Made by a program: the position numbers and the translations under genes. Below the pieces are notes generated by a model. That model worked only from the letters and a program-made list of their open reading frames with translations. It had not been told where the DNA came from and made no database searches. Of a stretch of 64,000 nt of DNA, positions 32,486-45,185 are shown in pieces. The stretch comes from Brienomyrus brachyistius (lineage: Eukaryota; Chordata; Actinopteri; Osteoglossiformes; Mormyridae): contig NC_064545.1 of the NCBI RefSeq assembly GCF_023856365.1, positions 620,001 to 684,000 on the forward strand, written 5' to 3'. Every line of letters begins with the position of its first letter. Position 1 is the stretch's first letter.

Positions 32486-35400
32486 GATTAATTAACGCCC
32501 TTTTTAATCATAAAAGGCAAAATTCTTTAACGGATCCGTATGTGCTTTGTTTTGGGCTGCTAAGGTTGAGTAGCCGATCACAGAGTCTTCGTTCTGATGC
32601 ATGTTGCTTCTTCTCTAGCGCCGTTTACAGGCGGGGGGTTAATACTGATTTATAATCTGGCCTTTATGTTGAAAAATTACATATATATTTATAAGGTAAT
32701 ATTGTATATAATATTAACAACGCGCAAAATATGATGCTTCATCAAATTGTACGATAATGTACGAATATCTCTAGTCCAAAATAGTTCATTTCAGATTGCC
32801 ATAATCTCATCCTTCTTGTTTTGTAGTTGCTCATTTTGGCCACCAGTGTATGCTGTTACTCTAGCATGCTGAATGAGGAGCAAGCAATACTGAATTGCAA
32901 TTCTTGATGCCGGGAACGGTCTTGCAGCACCCTCTAGTCCGAAACTCACATGCCGCAAAGTCTCCGAAATGTGCCGTATGGTGGAAAAACACACCACAGC
33001 AAATTTTAATAAACAGCGTACCACACCAGAAATACAGTTTGGATGCAAAAGTATTCAGATGTTGTTTTGGACTTGTAGTATAGTTTAAATGTCATTTTGT
33101 AAATATTTCACTAGAAGGAATTTTTTTTTTTAAATTGGAATTTGGAGATGTGTAAACTTTGACTTTGATGTATTGAAATTTTTTAGTTTTTGGTCCATAC
33201 AATAATGCTAAGCATGTCTAAATGAGAAGTGCTTTATTCTAGGCCGAAATGATAATTTGCATTTTTTTAAAGCAACTTCCAGGATTTTTTACAGACCCAG
33301 GAAATGCAATATATACAGTCCAGAGGCCCCTGCAGAACATTTTGGGCCTGTCAAAGGTCCGTTATATTTATGGGGCATGGCTCTACTGCACTTTGTCTCT
33401 TTTGTGGTCCTGCTTAGAAAATATAATAATCCATATTTCATTTTTATTGTTTTGGCGTGGTGTGGCAACAGGGGTGGCCACGTATTTGCCCGCTAAATTC
33501 ACCCCTGATACGGTCATGTTAACGGGAAACAGAACATCGTGGACTTCGTCTGCTGTGATTCCGGGGTTTCTTTGTGGCTCCCTCGAGACCTTCATCTTTC
33601 ATATCCATAAAAATGTTTCATCAACTCCCCATATTTTCATTAGGCATAGTTTTATGTTTTAATTGTTACTGTGATGGATTGTGTAAACATTATCAGGGCT
33701 GTTTGGATATTTAAAAACATTCCAGGGGTCCCAAATCAACCAGTCAGTGATATTTCTAGTGACTTATAATTCGGCTGGTGTCAGGGCTGTGGGTACGGCC
33801 AGCACTGGTGCTATTTCTGTCTTTTACTTCTGTCTTCCTCTCTGGGGGCTACAATGAAATGCATGAGTGTTTGTTAAAATGTGTAACAGCACATTTTCAG
33901 GTGGGACAGGTGCTCGGAAACTCAGCCAAAAAGTGTGATGTTCTTTCCAAGCGTTCTACTATGAAGTCTGAATTCCAACTGGGCCCCAAATGAGTATTTA
34001 AACAGATGCCCTTACATGTGTCTAACCAGCCTTATCCTCCAGTCTCATGACGGCCGGTGAGCACCTGCGTACCACTCTCTGTCTGAGCCGGCCCACTGTT
34101 CTCAACTCCAGAGGTCTTTGGGCTCCTGTCTACTTTGCTTCGGCTGTGCGGTGCAGGATGTGGAGGTTCAGTTCACCCCCCAAATGAAACTAACAAATGG
34201 GATATGTAGTAGGATACATCACCCATTCCCACAACTGAGAGGCCGCAGGGAACGCTCTGAGGTCGCGTCCCAGCTGAGCCGTGCAAAACCGCTCTGCCCG
34301 CTTTCTACTCGGTGTGGCATGCCGTGCCGTTGTCTAACAATCCGTAGTTCAGGCCTAACAACACGTAATGAAAGACGAGCTACGAAGTTATTTTGAATAA
34401 ACACTCTTTTATCCGCCGTTCCCATGCTTCCAAAGAGATGTGTCCCAGTCTGTAGGATACCGTCACCATGACGACGAGCACAGTGGGGAATTGTAGCGTT
34501 TCCCATTGGTGGCTTGGGGTTTTTTGGGGTGACTGTGTGACGGGCAGCCTGACCACTTTGGAATTTGCTGGGGTAAAGCAGGCAGCACAGGGTTATGTGA
34601 ACCAGCCCATAAAAGTCAAAGTCCTTTCTCATTTGGGTGGCTCGCACGTCCACTTTAGACATGTATGCAGCTGTGTCCTGGAGTCATCGAATGTGTAGTA
34701 ATTGCAGCGGGGGAACTTGGATAACATTGACGGGTCTGGACATTGTTAAAACCGGGTGTGACGGCGCTTCACATCTGCTGAGGCTGTGAGACCGACGGAG
34801 CGAGTGTATGAGGCGATTTGACCTTCCAGTTTGTGAGCTTTCGAGTTTTCCTTCCACGAGTAAAGTTTGAGAGTCCCACAGGAAATTGAGGAAGGCTGGG
34901 GTTTCTGTACTAATTGTCCGCAATGGTGTAACTGCCCGTTTTGGCTTCCATTACAGCTAAAGATTGCACTCTACAGGATTAAATGGGCTTGAGAAAAAAT
35001 GTATGAAGGTGAGTCAAGTGACTGTAGCCATCAATATTAATAATTTCAGTTCTTTTTTTCCCAGTGATTGGTGTATTTTTGTTGTTTGACTTTGTTTCGC
35101 TTCCAGTATTCTGAATCCTTTTTCCCCATCTCTGAAAGGCCAGGACCACTACACACGTGTATTATGGGGGCCCGCACTCCCAAAGTGCCGACGGTATTTG
35201 TTTTTCATCATGGCGACTGCTGCCTTAGTTTGGTTGTTTTCTAAAGTCTTGTTTTTGGTCCATTCCCACCCAGAGGGGGGAATTTCTTGGTCTGGGCTCT
35301 TCTGTTCTTCGGGCCTTAGAGTCTCTGAAGGATTGTTTCATACTTGTTACTGGCGATAGGGGAGAGGTTGGGTGGGTCATACACTCAAAGCAATGACTGA

Positions 35401-35780
35401 CACGTCACATGGGAGCAGTGTTCTCCCACAGCCACATGGAGGGTCAGAGCAGGTTACTAGCACTGCAGACCAAATCCGATTCAGGTATCAGCCTTCATGG
35501 CTGTCTCGTGACAGAAGGCTTCCAGAACCCCTGTAAACGTTAAACACAGCGCGCCATGTGACAGCACTGTCACCGGCCTCTGGGCCCTCCTGACTGCCGG
35601 CCAACGAGTGTTTTACCCTGTGAATGAATGGAGTCGGCAGGCGCATATTTTCTATTCCTCTTGAAATAGAATTTCTGAATGAAAGGTATGACCATTCTGG
35701 CTCATCTGCTCAGCTAGACTATAGCCTGCATGTGCACCATGTCAAGCGTCAAATTATTATCCTTCCATCGTCTGACCATT
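32486..35780. other. brd7 upstream and intergenic DNA
   Basis: 32486-32640 is the presumed brd7 5' UTR and promoter. Beyond it I see no exon with splice signals or family resemblance, and no clear repeat element. Confidence 0.5.
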
Positions 35781-35830
35781 CAACAACATGGTCAGGGTCA
35801 AGGGGGTTGGGTTGGAGTATGCCAGTTTAA

Positions 35831-35980
35831 CACAGGGAAAAGTATCCGAAGCAGCGTAGGGTTGGAGTTTGTTAGTCTGTCGCAGGGAAAAGTATCCGAA
35901 GCAGCGTAGGGTTGGAGTTTGTTAGTCTGTCGCAGGGAAAAGTATCCGAAGCAGCGTAGGGTTGGAGTTTGTTAGTCTGT
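35831..35980. repeat. 50-bp tandem repeat, three near-identical units
   Basis: Units starting at 35831, 35881 and 35931 share gggaaaagtatccgaagcag and gttggagtttgttagtctgt. Degenerate units extend to either side (about 35790-36040), with gagtatgccagt replacing the matching segment. Confidence 0.93.
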
Positions 35981-36040
35981 CGCAAGTAAAAATACCCCAG
36001 GCAGCATAGAGTTATAGAGTATGCCAGTCCATCGCAGGGA

Positions 36041-38094
36041 ACAGTGTTATTTTATTATGAGTATAGTTGTTCATGCATTTATAAAGAGGTCGTATTCGTA
36101 TCCCTGTTCCTTGTCTGTTTTATAATGTACCTCTGCTCTTGTCTGTTTTCATAATATTCCCTTTTCTCTTCACAGTACCCTGTCCATCCATGTACTTTGC
36201 TCCAATCGCAGCTACTCCTGTAGCCCAGTTTGTGTATTTTAATGTCTTCGGTCATGTGCAGTTATGCATTATTCTCTTTTAAAAGATCCATTGCATTAGA
36301 TGTCGAGATTCTAGTGGCTGGGGGGGGGATGCGGTGCACAGCTCTCCTGGAGTGTGTCTAGTGCGTCATGTACGTGCCCATCACTGTAGGCCCATCCCCT
36401 ATGCAATCAGCAGGAGGGGCGCCTGTCCTATGCAGGAGGGAGCCGGCGGGGAGCCGGTGTTCAGGCAATGGTACGCTCAGTGTTGGCTCTTTCAGTCTAT
36501 AAACTGTTTGAAAAGTTAGCAGGAACCAGTGCTGTATGCGGCCTGTGGGGCGGAGGCGGGGGTGGGGGGGGGCTTGATGCGGTGCAGACGTGTCTCTGGC
36601 TCCGAAACGGTGAAGTTAATTATCCGGAGACTGGGGGGGTGGTGGAGACATGAAAGGGATGAGATGCAGACCTCCAGGAATCCTGGGGAAGAGGCCCTCA
36701 CTGTGAGCTGAAGGAGGAATGTGCTCTTATCTCCCATCGTCTGGAAGCCAAAACAAACTTTTACGGTCTCAAAATGTGACAAATCGTTTTTTTTGGAGGT
36801 TCTTTCAAGGCCCTGTCATTCTTACAAATGCAACAGCTGATGGAGTTTTTAATTGACCACGCGGGTGTCGCTGTTCTGTGAACATCTCAATTCTCCCTTT
36901 GGGTGAATTAGTGTTGGAATGTGGCCTCAAATCCCAGGGCTGGCGAACAGATGCCAAAATGTACCCCCCTGAGCAAGGCCCTTACTCGCCAATTACTCTA
37001 GGGGTGCTGCATGCTGACTGACACTGTGCTGTGACCCCCAAGCTTGCTCTCACCTGTGTATGTATCTGTGTGTCTCTTAGAGAGTAAGATGGGACAGGCC
37101 AAGAGAGAATTTCCCCACAAGGATCAATAAAGTATCACTATACTGTTAGTTAAACAATCATCCTGAGTTTCCCACCCAAAGTTGTGTTTCTGTGAGATTT
37201 CTGAAGGACTAGGTACAGGGTTCACTGTAGGTCCTCTCTATGTGTGCAAAGTGAGAGGCTGACAGAAAGCTGGATTCTATAAGTTACTGTCAGGCTGGAC
37301 TTGCGACTCCACTGAGTCCGGGGGTTCCACCGTACAATGAGACAGAAACACAGCTCACAGTGACAGGTTGACGCGCAGACGGCAGGAATCACAGGAATGT
37401 CTGCAAGGATCAAACACAGCAGCCAGTGCACACACATGTCGCTTGCCAGTGGACAGGCAGCACTGCTTACTCTACCTGAAGACCGATATCCAGAGATAAA
37501 ACCAACATCTGTTTTGCTCAGTTTAGGTTAAACACTTCCCTTTTTTTCTGTAAAAGTTCCACACTAATCGCTTTAAATGGCCGCCGCATCCTGGATCCCA
37601 CTCTGAGCTTCCCTTTTGTTCTGGGGATGTACGTTTCGATAACAACAAAAAACAAAAAAGTAAACTGCCAGGTATTGCTGATATTAGCAGCATCTTAAAA
37701 TCCTTCGAGATGTTTTAAATTTTAAACATTTAGAAGGAGAAACAGGTTGTTTACTATATCGTAGGAGTACACAAATAGCCCTGGGGTAGTATTTGCACAA
37801 AATGTGCACGGCAGAGTGGTTCTGGTGTACAACATGGCTATTTGCCCAGTACCGTCCTCCCCCCGCGATGTGCGTGGTTCTCACTGGGAGCTGGGAACCG
37901 ATGGCTTGGACCATCCTCAAAGAGAATGCTTCACGAAAGGCCGACTCTGCCTCCCTGGATGAGTCTGCACCTGCTCCGTGTGGATCGACGATGCTGTTCA
38001 TGTGACTCGCAGACCCTGTGCTAATGTCACTTTCAGCTCTTATGCTGATGCTAAAGCGAAGACATCAGATGGCCTGTGCTGTATAGGTCTCCAC
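36041..38094. other. Intergenic DNA with a SINE-like fragment
   Basis: Contains G-runs near 36321 and 36570, and a SINE/LINE tail-like stretch at about 36945-37135 ending in gatcaataaagtatca. No supported exon. Confidence 0.5.
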
Positions 38095-38125
38095 TATGGT
38101 GTATAGGGCTCCACTATACACCATA
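38095..38125. other. Perfect 12-bp hairpin
   Basis: tatggtgtatag (38095-38106) and ctatacaccata (38114-38125) are exact inverse complements around a 7-base loop (ggctcca). Confidence 0.85.
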
Positions 38126-40010
38126 ATTCCCATACGATATGATTCTGCCCTTTCCATGCATTAGTATTCATCAATTCAACACCCCACCACTTATCCTAAG
38201 AAGAATCAAAAATCCATCCATCGGAACAAAAAGTGGTCTAGAAATACCTGGTTATATAAAGAGGTTACAGTAGTGCTTTACATTAACTTCACCTTCATAA
38301 GTCATTCATCATACATTCATAAAACATTTATAAGCTGCATGTAAGTATACCTTAACATCCTAACATACCTTAACAGGTTCAATATACATTAATATCAAAC
38401 ATTATGTAATAATATACATATATATACAATTATTTACAATTACACAGTTCTCTCAGCCGTAAGACCCCTAAATCAGGACATTCCTCCCCAGCATGACTTT
38501 TCATAATAAGGTTCATTGTCATCATCAGCAGCTAGCACACTGCAACACAAATACACATAGTCCATTCTATTATATTGCACACACAGTACATTTCATTACA
38601 TATCGTACTTGTATAGCTGTATATGTGACAAATAAAGAATTTTGAATCGTGTCTGTGTGAGTGTTTGCGTGTGTGTGTGTGTGTGTGTGTGTACCCTCTC
38701 ATTGGACACCCTGACCTTGGCTGTCTAGGTGTGGTTTCTCTTGAAGTCCGAGCAGCTACACATGAAAGACACTGAAAGTCCAAATCAGCCAATTCACCCA
38801 TGGGCCACTTTAAAGAAAGTATTGCAGTCCCTTTGTGCCATCTCCGTGTCAGTTTTTCAGATGGCGCGAGCCCCAATGAGCTCCTGTAATGATGGAGACC
38901 AGCTGAGAAGTGCAACTGCTTCAAAGCCCCTTTAGAAACATCACAAGGCTCGGAAGGGGCCTGGCTCCCAGATGCCTCCCCCGCTAAGAGAGCAGCCAAG
39001 GTGGCAGATGAAATAGCGCAAGCAGCTCGGGGAATAACAGGAACAGGAAGTGCCGTGAATAAAAAAAAAAAGAAGAAGAACATCGGGTGGGTCTGAATCT
39101 TTTTTTCCTATCGTCTTTGTGGAGTTCTCCGCAGATAAATTGCAAGCCTGGTTCTTTTGTGCTTCGAAAGAAAACAGGAGGATGCTGACAAGGAATGGCT
39201 TTAAAGTTTAAAACCCAGTGGGAGGGTTCAGCTGTATTATAATATTATAACTGTGCTAGGTTCGGAACTGCCTTGCTGTCAGAGGCGTGATGAGCAGCAG
39301 CATTGTTCAGCTGGAAATGATACGGACTCCATGTAGATTCAGTGCTCTTGATCTGCCAATCAGTTGCTGGCTTCCCACAGCCAATCAGCCTAGTGATCAG
39401 ATGTGGTTGCTGCATCCACAGTGTACCAGTTTTGGTGCCTGCTTCTGACCATCCATAATGTTTAGAGTCTGTTAGATTCTTCTAGACTTTTAGAGGTCGC
39501 TGACACATTTTGTGATATAATGTGTCTTCGGAGATCACATCCTAGCTGGGTTTTTATTACAAGTGACATCTTAATATTGTCATTGTTAGTCTGGATGTGA
39601 AATGACTGATCTTATTCGTGTTCATTTTTGCTCCCCCGGGACATATTTTTCGATTGTATTAAACCGGCGAGACACATGTCTGCTCCGGTGGACACAGCTG
39701 CAGTTGACTTCATCTGTGCAAAATTAATCAATGTCAGTTTTGCCCTGAACTGAAATACCATGCAGGAAATGTGTTTTGTAGATTTGACAATAATGTGCAG
39801 GGAGAGTTTGGGTGTTCCACATGTTGAGGTCGTCATGATGTACAACACATTTTCCATCTTTCCCTCTTAAATCTTCTGTCACGTCAGAGTACGCCGTGCC
39901 CGTCAGCTCCCTGCAGCATTCAAATGTATCAGCGGACTCGTTAGCAACAGGGTTGACACTGATAACTCATCCAGGGTCCTTCCCAACTAAGAGGGAACGT
40001 TCCCAGAACG
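38126..40010. other. Intergenic DNA with simple repeats
   Basis: Includes an AT-rich stretch 38270-38420 with cataagtcattcatcataca, similar in style to the MITE at 50506-51089, and a (GT)12 run at 38669-38692. No exon supported. Confidence 0.45.
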
Positions 40011-40560
40011 CTAAGGTTAAGGTTAGGGTTAAGGTTATTTTATTGTCATCAACGGCTTTATACATGTACAAGGTGTGATGAGACAACATTTCCCCATGGC
40101 CCCAGTGCAACATCTAGTAACACTGAACATCACATACAACAAGGCAAAAAGGAGCAAACAGGCAACACAATAAAGTGCAAAGGGTGTGATCACATTACAG
40201 TGCAGAACAATTTACAATGAAGAGGCGGAACAATAAATGGACCGAACAGTACACGACACTCCAGTATTGTTTGAGTGGGGAGCCTTAGTGACTGAAATTG
40301 CACATGGTAATTATATTATATTGTATTGCACAATACTATTGCACTGGTTACTATATTGTACAGAGTAAACATGAAAATGCAGGTATGAGGTATTTCAGAA
40401 GAGCTATTATCTAAACTTCAAGTGCGTTCAAAGCCCTGATGGCTTGTGGAACGAAGCTGTTTCACTGCCTCGTGGAGGCGGAACGGAAGCTACGATACCG
40501 TTGGCAGATGGTAGGAGTGAATCCTTCACTATGTTTCTGTAGTGTTATGTGAAGCTCCTC
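40011..40560 (+). repeat. Degenerate dispersed repeat preceded by telomere-like hexamers
   Basis: Starts with ggttaaggttagggttaagg (variants of GGTTAG), then tttattgtcatcaacgg and caaagtgcaaagg motifs, and ends with agccctgatggcttgtggaa and gaagctgtttcactgcctcg. The latter resembles a common teleost repeat whose consensus reads like gcctgatggcttg plus gaagctgtt. Family not assigned. Confidence 0.5.
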
Positions 40561-42465
40561 TCAAAATTGGCAGAGAACATCCTTACTGTAACATTAATGG
40601 AACATTTATTTCCCCCTTTTACATTTTAACAAAGGTTCTGCCAATATCAGTATGATAATATTATTTCCGAAACATCACTTTAATGTGATTAATGTTGAAG
40701 AAATTGTTTTATAATAAAATATAATTTTATAAAAGTGCTATATACATTCTGCAAACACACTATCTGTTCTTGAAGGCACTACCTTTCATATGCCACACAA
40801 CAGTGTTACTCACTGCTCTTCTATTCCATTCATCGATTTTTTTAGTTAGTCTTACTTGTAGCTGTAGTTGTAGTAGTAGCCATGTGACCCATGCTGCATT
40901 ATGATGCCCAGTCTGCAGGGGACTTTGCACTGTTGACAGTCATGGGATTTAGCCTGGGACTACTGTCACTTAGCTACGCTAACAAAGACAATTAGCAATA
41001 GCAATGCTAACAAAAACAACAGTAGCAAAAGTACCTATTGTCATCTTCAGCTCTTTGATGCATGGGTCACACAGAAGGTGAAGTACCATTCGTGCACAGT
41101 GAAAAAAAAATATGTAAGACATTTAAACATGACATAAGGCACAAACTTGTTTTTTATATTTTTATTTCTATTTCATGGGACTAACAGATAACATTTAAGT
41201 TGATATTTTAAACGCCACTCCACTATTTTTTGCAGACTGAAGATAACTATACATTTTCAATCCCGCCGTGTGATTCAGCATTGCTTCGTCTCCCAGATTC
41301 CTTTGCGTCGGGTGGGTGCCGGTTGTTTCCATATGTGCTTGCCTTAGGGCTGTTTCTGTCGTGCGCTATGGGTTTCACAAGCAAACCCGCGGCGCTCACG
41401 GCAAAGTCGGCAGACTAGCTTGACATGTCACTGAACAGGAATAGCATCCTTCCCTCTCATTGCAGACCTGCAGTCTTACCCATAAAACCTTCACTGCTGT
41501 TTATTCCCCCTTTGAATCCTGTCTCTAACCACTCCTCCCTTTCCTCAGCGGCTAAGGAGCATCATCTCCTAACATATGTACCTGATTCCCGAAACGCTTA
41601 ACGTCGTGTTAACACGAGGACTTCTATATATATTAATCCACATCAGACTCTCACACTCTGTTCGGTTTGTAAACCCAGCAGAGATATGAGGCTCACTTCA
41701 GGGCAGAGAAAAAAAGATCAGCCTTTTGGGTGTTAACTGGGCTTTCACTTTTAGATACAGACACTCCCTGCAGTCAGACGAGGATTTAAGAGCCATTCAA
41801 GAGTTATGTAATTAGCGAGACTCTAATTAAAGGCCATTTTGAGGCTCGTGGACTGAAAGGCAAATTAAAGGACCTCATGAAACAGAAGGGAAGTGATTAA
41901 CAAATATGACTCAGGCCTCTAGGGCCTTGCCAACAAAATGGCATAGTTGGTATAAGGTATTATAATATCCATCAAAGCAAGCTGTTGTTTAGGACTGCAA
42001 AATACTCTGTGACTCTGTTTTAGGACCATTTTCAGTATGTATACTTCAGGTTCCAGTCCCAGAAGAACCCTGTTTGTAGTCCCTAAAAAAATACCTCAGC
42101 GCATGGCTGTGCTGAATGTTTAGATGAACTAAATAAAACTTCCTCGTACTGTATATCATGGGTGCATATTTAGGTCAGCCTACCATATAAATTTGCATGG
42201 AAAAGTTTGGATGGCAGGATTGAGTTCCACAGAAATGCTGACTCTGAACACATTTTCAGAAGTGCACAGTAATGGAATTAGTTCTCCTATAGGCACTGCA
42301 GCATTGTTTGTCGTGCATCATGGTTAGGAACTTCTTTGATCAAAGCACAGCAATGGCTGTGTGGTCAAGGCCACGCAGATGCAGGCAGACGCCTGATGTG
42401 AGGCAGTTTCTCCTGGGCCCAGGGGCCGCAGCTGGGGGCCCGGGCTTCACATCAAAATAGCTGCG
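40561..42465. other. Intergenic DNA
   Basis: No exon. The stretch about 41780-41920 is non-repetitive and contains several TAATTA-type homeodomain cores (gtaattagcgagactctaat), a texture often seen in conserved enhancers; this is only a suggestion. Confidence 0.35.
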
Positions 42466-43175
42466 CTAGCTGTGCTATACCCGTGGGCTGTGCTGGTCTC
42501 CACCACTGTGGCCGTGCTAGCTGTGTTATGTCCAGTGGGCTGTGCTGGACTCTGCCACAGTGGCTGTGCTATGCCCGGTGGGCTGTGCTGGTCTCCGCTG
42601 CAGCGGCCATGCTAGCTGTGTTATGTCCAGTGAGCTGTGCTGGACTCTGCCACAGTGGCTGCGCTATGCCTGGTGGGCTGTGCAGGACTCCGCTGCAGTG
42701 GCCGTGCTAGCTGTGCTATACCCGTGGGCTGTGCTGGTCTCCACCACGGTGGCCGTGCTAGCTGTGTTATGTCCAGTGGGCTGTGCTGGACTCTGCCACA
42801 GTAGCTGTGCTATACCCGGTGGGCTGTGCTGGTCTCCACCACAGTGGCCGTGCTAGCTGTGCTATACCCGGTGGGCTGTGCTGGTCTCCACCACAGTGGC
42901 CATGCTATACCCGGTGGGCTGTGTGGGACTCCGCTGCAGTGGCCGTGCTAGCTGTGCTATACCCGGTGGGCTGTGCTGGTCTCCACCACAGTGGCCGTGC
43001 TAGCTGTGCTATACCCGTGGGCTGTGCTGGTCTCCACCACAGTGGCCGTGCTATACCCGGTGGGCTGTGCTGGTCTTCACCACAGTGGCCGTGCTAGCTG
43101 TGCTATACCCGGTGGGCTGTGCTGGTCTCCACCACAGTGGCCATGCTAGCTGTGCTATGCCCCATAGGCTGTGCC
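42466..43175 (+). repeat. Minisatellite of about 52-bp units, some shortened
   Basis: About 14 copies of a GC-rich unit beginning gggctgtgctggtctccacc and continuing acagtggccgtgctagctgt. Some units lack a roughly 9-10-bp segment (agctgtgct), so spacing alternates between about 52 and 43 bp (for example 42580 to 42632, then 42632 to 42675). Variant units use gactctgcc or gactccgctg in place of gtctccacc. Confidence 0.93.
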
Positions 43176-43728
43176 AAATCTGTCTTCTAGCACAGGGAAG
43201 GCATACATCAGATGCTGTTCCTGCAAACACTTCTTCCTTTGTTCTTGCTTTTCCTTAAGATGAATCCTCTTGCTTCTTTCTACAATCATAATCAGAACCC
43301 CTTTGAATATCTGTTGAAGTTGCTCTAAATATATCTGAAACTTTAAACTGTTTACTTTTTGTTAACAATTTGACCTCAAAACCCACTGTGTGTATGCTTT
43401 TTGACGATGGATGGATGGATTGACAATTGATGACAAATGAAACATAGTGTTGATTTTTCCGGTGTCTGAATTTAAATGTCATAACAAAACCGGCCTGATT
43501 GCTTGTGATCTGGATGGATTTGAATAATCTTACATCATTCGAGATGGATGATTTAATAAAATATGAACACTTCCACTAATCCATTAATCTATTTTCAGAC
43601 TCCGACGGATCTCCACTTAAACATAAACATGCCAAACGGTTATTGCAGGGTTTTTGCTTGTTTTTCTGCAGTAACTTGCATGACCTTGTTTCCTCCAAAT
43701 GAAAATGGAGAACAGGGTGAGGGCGGCA

Positions 43729-43776
43729 GGGGGGGGGGGGGGCGAGGGGGAGAGGCAGGGCGGGGTGGGGGGGGTA
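43729..43776 (+). repeat. G-rich tract with G-quadruplex potential
   Basis: A run of 14 G (43729-43742) is followed by further runs of 4-8 G separated by a few bases. A second 14-G run is at 44115-44128. Confidence 0.8.
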
Positions 43777-45014
43777 ACTTCAAAAACCGACATCAAAAGG
43801 AATAAATAATTGTTTCTGCTGGTTTTGTTGTTGTGATATGGATCGCCGGAGCGGCGAGTGGCGAGCAGGAAGCTTTGATTTGCGGCAGCCTTCCTGGAGA
43901 GGGGCCCTTCTGTTTGAGGCCGAGCGGAGCTGCCGGCTAGCAGAAGAAGAAGGATCCCTTGATTAAATTCCTATTTGTTTTAATCTTCCCCTCGCCTCAG
44001 GGGATGCCAGGAGAGAGGGAGTCAGCCCTCTGGGAAGGGAGGCGGGGCCTCCCGTGAGAGCTGGGGTGTGATGCTTCCAATTTGGAGAAGCTTTCAGGAA
44101 GGCAGATATGATTTGGGGGGGGGGGGGGTCATATCAAGACTCTGAGCTGGGGCTAGAGTTTAATTTCAGTGGTTCCTCAATGTATTCATACTGATCATGG
44201 GGTCCGGTCGTAGTTTACATTTTATCACAAATCTGCAGTCGTGCTACCCAGGTAATTCCCCAGTCTTTGTTTTGGGGTCTTGGTCATTCTATCACTCTCA
44301 CATACCAGATTTCACGTAGCGCATGAAACCCTGCTGTGGGACCTACGGTGTGCAAAGATCCGGTGACGGAAACATGAATGGATGGTCCTGAGTGAGTCAC
44401 TGATGGGACCAGTGATGTTGGGAGAGCCAATGACAGGACCAATAGTAGAGCAAGAAGCAGTCACTGGACCAATGAGAGCATGACGTTAGTATGACATCTC
44501 TGAAAATGGACCAAGCCAAGAATCAAACATAAAAATTCTGAAAAATGTACATTTTTCCTCCTATTGTGATATGAGACGGAAAGTGCCACTGAGAAAATAC
44601 AGTACAGCAGAGCTTCTGAAATGTACACAGTTAATAGGTATGTTTGCAAAATGATGATTGTCTGAGGCACAGCTGTATACCTTGTCGATAGCTACTGAGG
44701 TACTCAACACTGCCCTTTGTTACGGGTCAATGCTGGTGTGGATTTTCCAGAAAGCACATCTGCCGCACCATCTCAGCTGCGCTCTCGCTTGCCTGTAGAG
44801 CATGTGCTGTAGTCTGGGGGGGTCAACAGCTCTGTTTACACTTGGGTCGATGGCAGAGGGCAGCGTGTAAACTGTTTTGACAGGTAGGGTGGAGCTTGGG
44901 AAGAGGTAACAGCCATTTCGTTACTGGATCTTTTAGCTGGGTTACAGGTCAGGTAATGCAAGGTAGCAGAGCCAAATGAAGATCCCCTCGGTAAAATACA
45001 CAGACACACACATA

Positions 45015-45185
45015 CCTATTCATTTCTTTGGGCATAACCCAAATCCCAACTATGACAACCTTAACTCAATACCCAGCCCTGACCTTAAACATAAGTAACC
45101 AAAGAAAAGACTTCTGGCATTTTTAGTTGTTTGACTGCAGTGACAGATTTTTCCCCATAAGGTAAAAAGTTAAAAACATTTAAAA
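45015..45185. repeat. Second copy of the 22185-type repeat, opposite orientation
   Basis: Contains caatacccagccctgacctt, which is the complement-strand form of the segment near 22375-22400. Divergent. Confidence 0.4.

Noticed and set aside
33383..33595. Minus-strand frame containing ITADEVHDVLFPVNMTVSG
   Set aside because: Protein-like texture, but no match I can name and no exon boundaries; could be an old transposon fragment.
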